A stretch of 13,620 nucleotides of DNA from contig JANYLF010000058.1 of assembly GCA_025357995.1 (NCBI GenBank), positions 1 through 13,620 of the forward strand. Direction: 5' to 3'. The notes beneath the pieces were generated by a model. That model saw only the letters and a program-made list of their open reading frames with translations. It made no database searches and was not told where the DNA came from. The number at the start of each line of letters is the position of its first letter. The first letter of the stretch is position 1. Positions 13,561 through 13,620 of the stretch are shown one piece after another. The position numbers and the translations under genes are program-made. Source of the stretch: Acidimicrobiia bacterium (GTDB lineage Bacteria > Actinomycetota > Acidimicrobiia > IMCC26256 > JAENVU01).

Positions 13561-13620
13561 GTGGCTGCACATCCCATCTTCACCCCCGAACACGACGAGC
13601 TCCGGGCCTCGGTCCGGCGC
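13561..13620 (+). CDS. Acyl-CoA dehydrogenase family protein, first 20 codons (partial)
   Basis: The reading frame from the GTG at 13561 runs open to the window edge and reads AAHPIFTPEHDELRASVRR after the initiator. The pattern FTPEHDELRASVRRF is the characteristic amino terminus of acyl-CoA dehydrogenases, FAD enzymes that introduce a double bond into acyl-CoA thioesters. Only 20 residues are visible, so no catalytic residue can be checked. No ribosome-binding site precedes the GTG; a CAGAAT ending 5 bases before it could be a -10 box of a leaderless message. The gene is divergent from the coiled-coil gene. The alternative is another protein with a similar amino end. Confidence 0.72.
   Translation, partial: MAAHPIFTPEHDELRASVRR

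Overview
The window looks like chromosomal DNA from a high-GC actinobacterium. The main evidence is gene order: reading the minus strand from right to left gives an ANTAR response regulator (pdtaR-type), polA, rpsA, coaE and uvrB. From memory, this is the order of the mycobacterial Rv1626-Rv1629-Rv1630-Rv1631-Rv1633 block. Frequent GTG/TTG starts and a DNA polymerase I with a degenerate proofreading domain agree with Actinomycetota. A deep lineage such as Acidimicrobiia is possible, but I cannot prove it from this sequence.

Layout, left to right: the 5' end of uvrB (minus, cut by the window edge); a gene for a winged-helix/DUF559 nuclease-like protein (minus) bracketed by two near-identical 53-bp palindromic repeats; coaE (minus); a two-component system (plus) of a membrane sensor kinase and a NarL-type regulator with overlapping stop and start; rpsA (minus) for ribosomal protein S1; a SAM-dependent methyltransferase (minus); a protein of unknown function that may be a GT-A-type glycosyltransferase (plus); a large membrane protein that may be a GT-C glycosyltransferase (minus); polA (minus); the ANTAR regulator (minus); a small coiled-coil protein (minus); and the first 20 codons of a likely acyl-CoA dehydrogenase (plus, cut by the window edge). 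There is no stretch over 300 bases without a gene.

The backbone genes serve DNA repair and replication (uvrB, polA), translation (rpsA), CoA synthesis (coaE) and signal-controlled antitermination (pdtaR-like). Coiled-coil gene, ANTAR regulator, polA and GT-C gene sit 10 to 20 bases apart on one strand and look like one transcription unit. Lineage-specific genes fill three gaps of the block: the methyltransferase/glycosyltransferase genes between polA and rpsA, the two-component system between rpsA and coaE, and the repeat-bracketed DUF559 gene between coaE and uvrB.

The best candidate for something undescribed is the 1.1-kb unit in the coaE-uvrB gap: one gene for a PD-(D/E)xK-like nuclease with a DNA-binding head, flanked by two direct copies of an elaborate nested palindrome. 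It has the look of a small mobile or excisable cassette, or of a nuclease with its own target sites.
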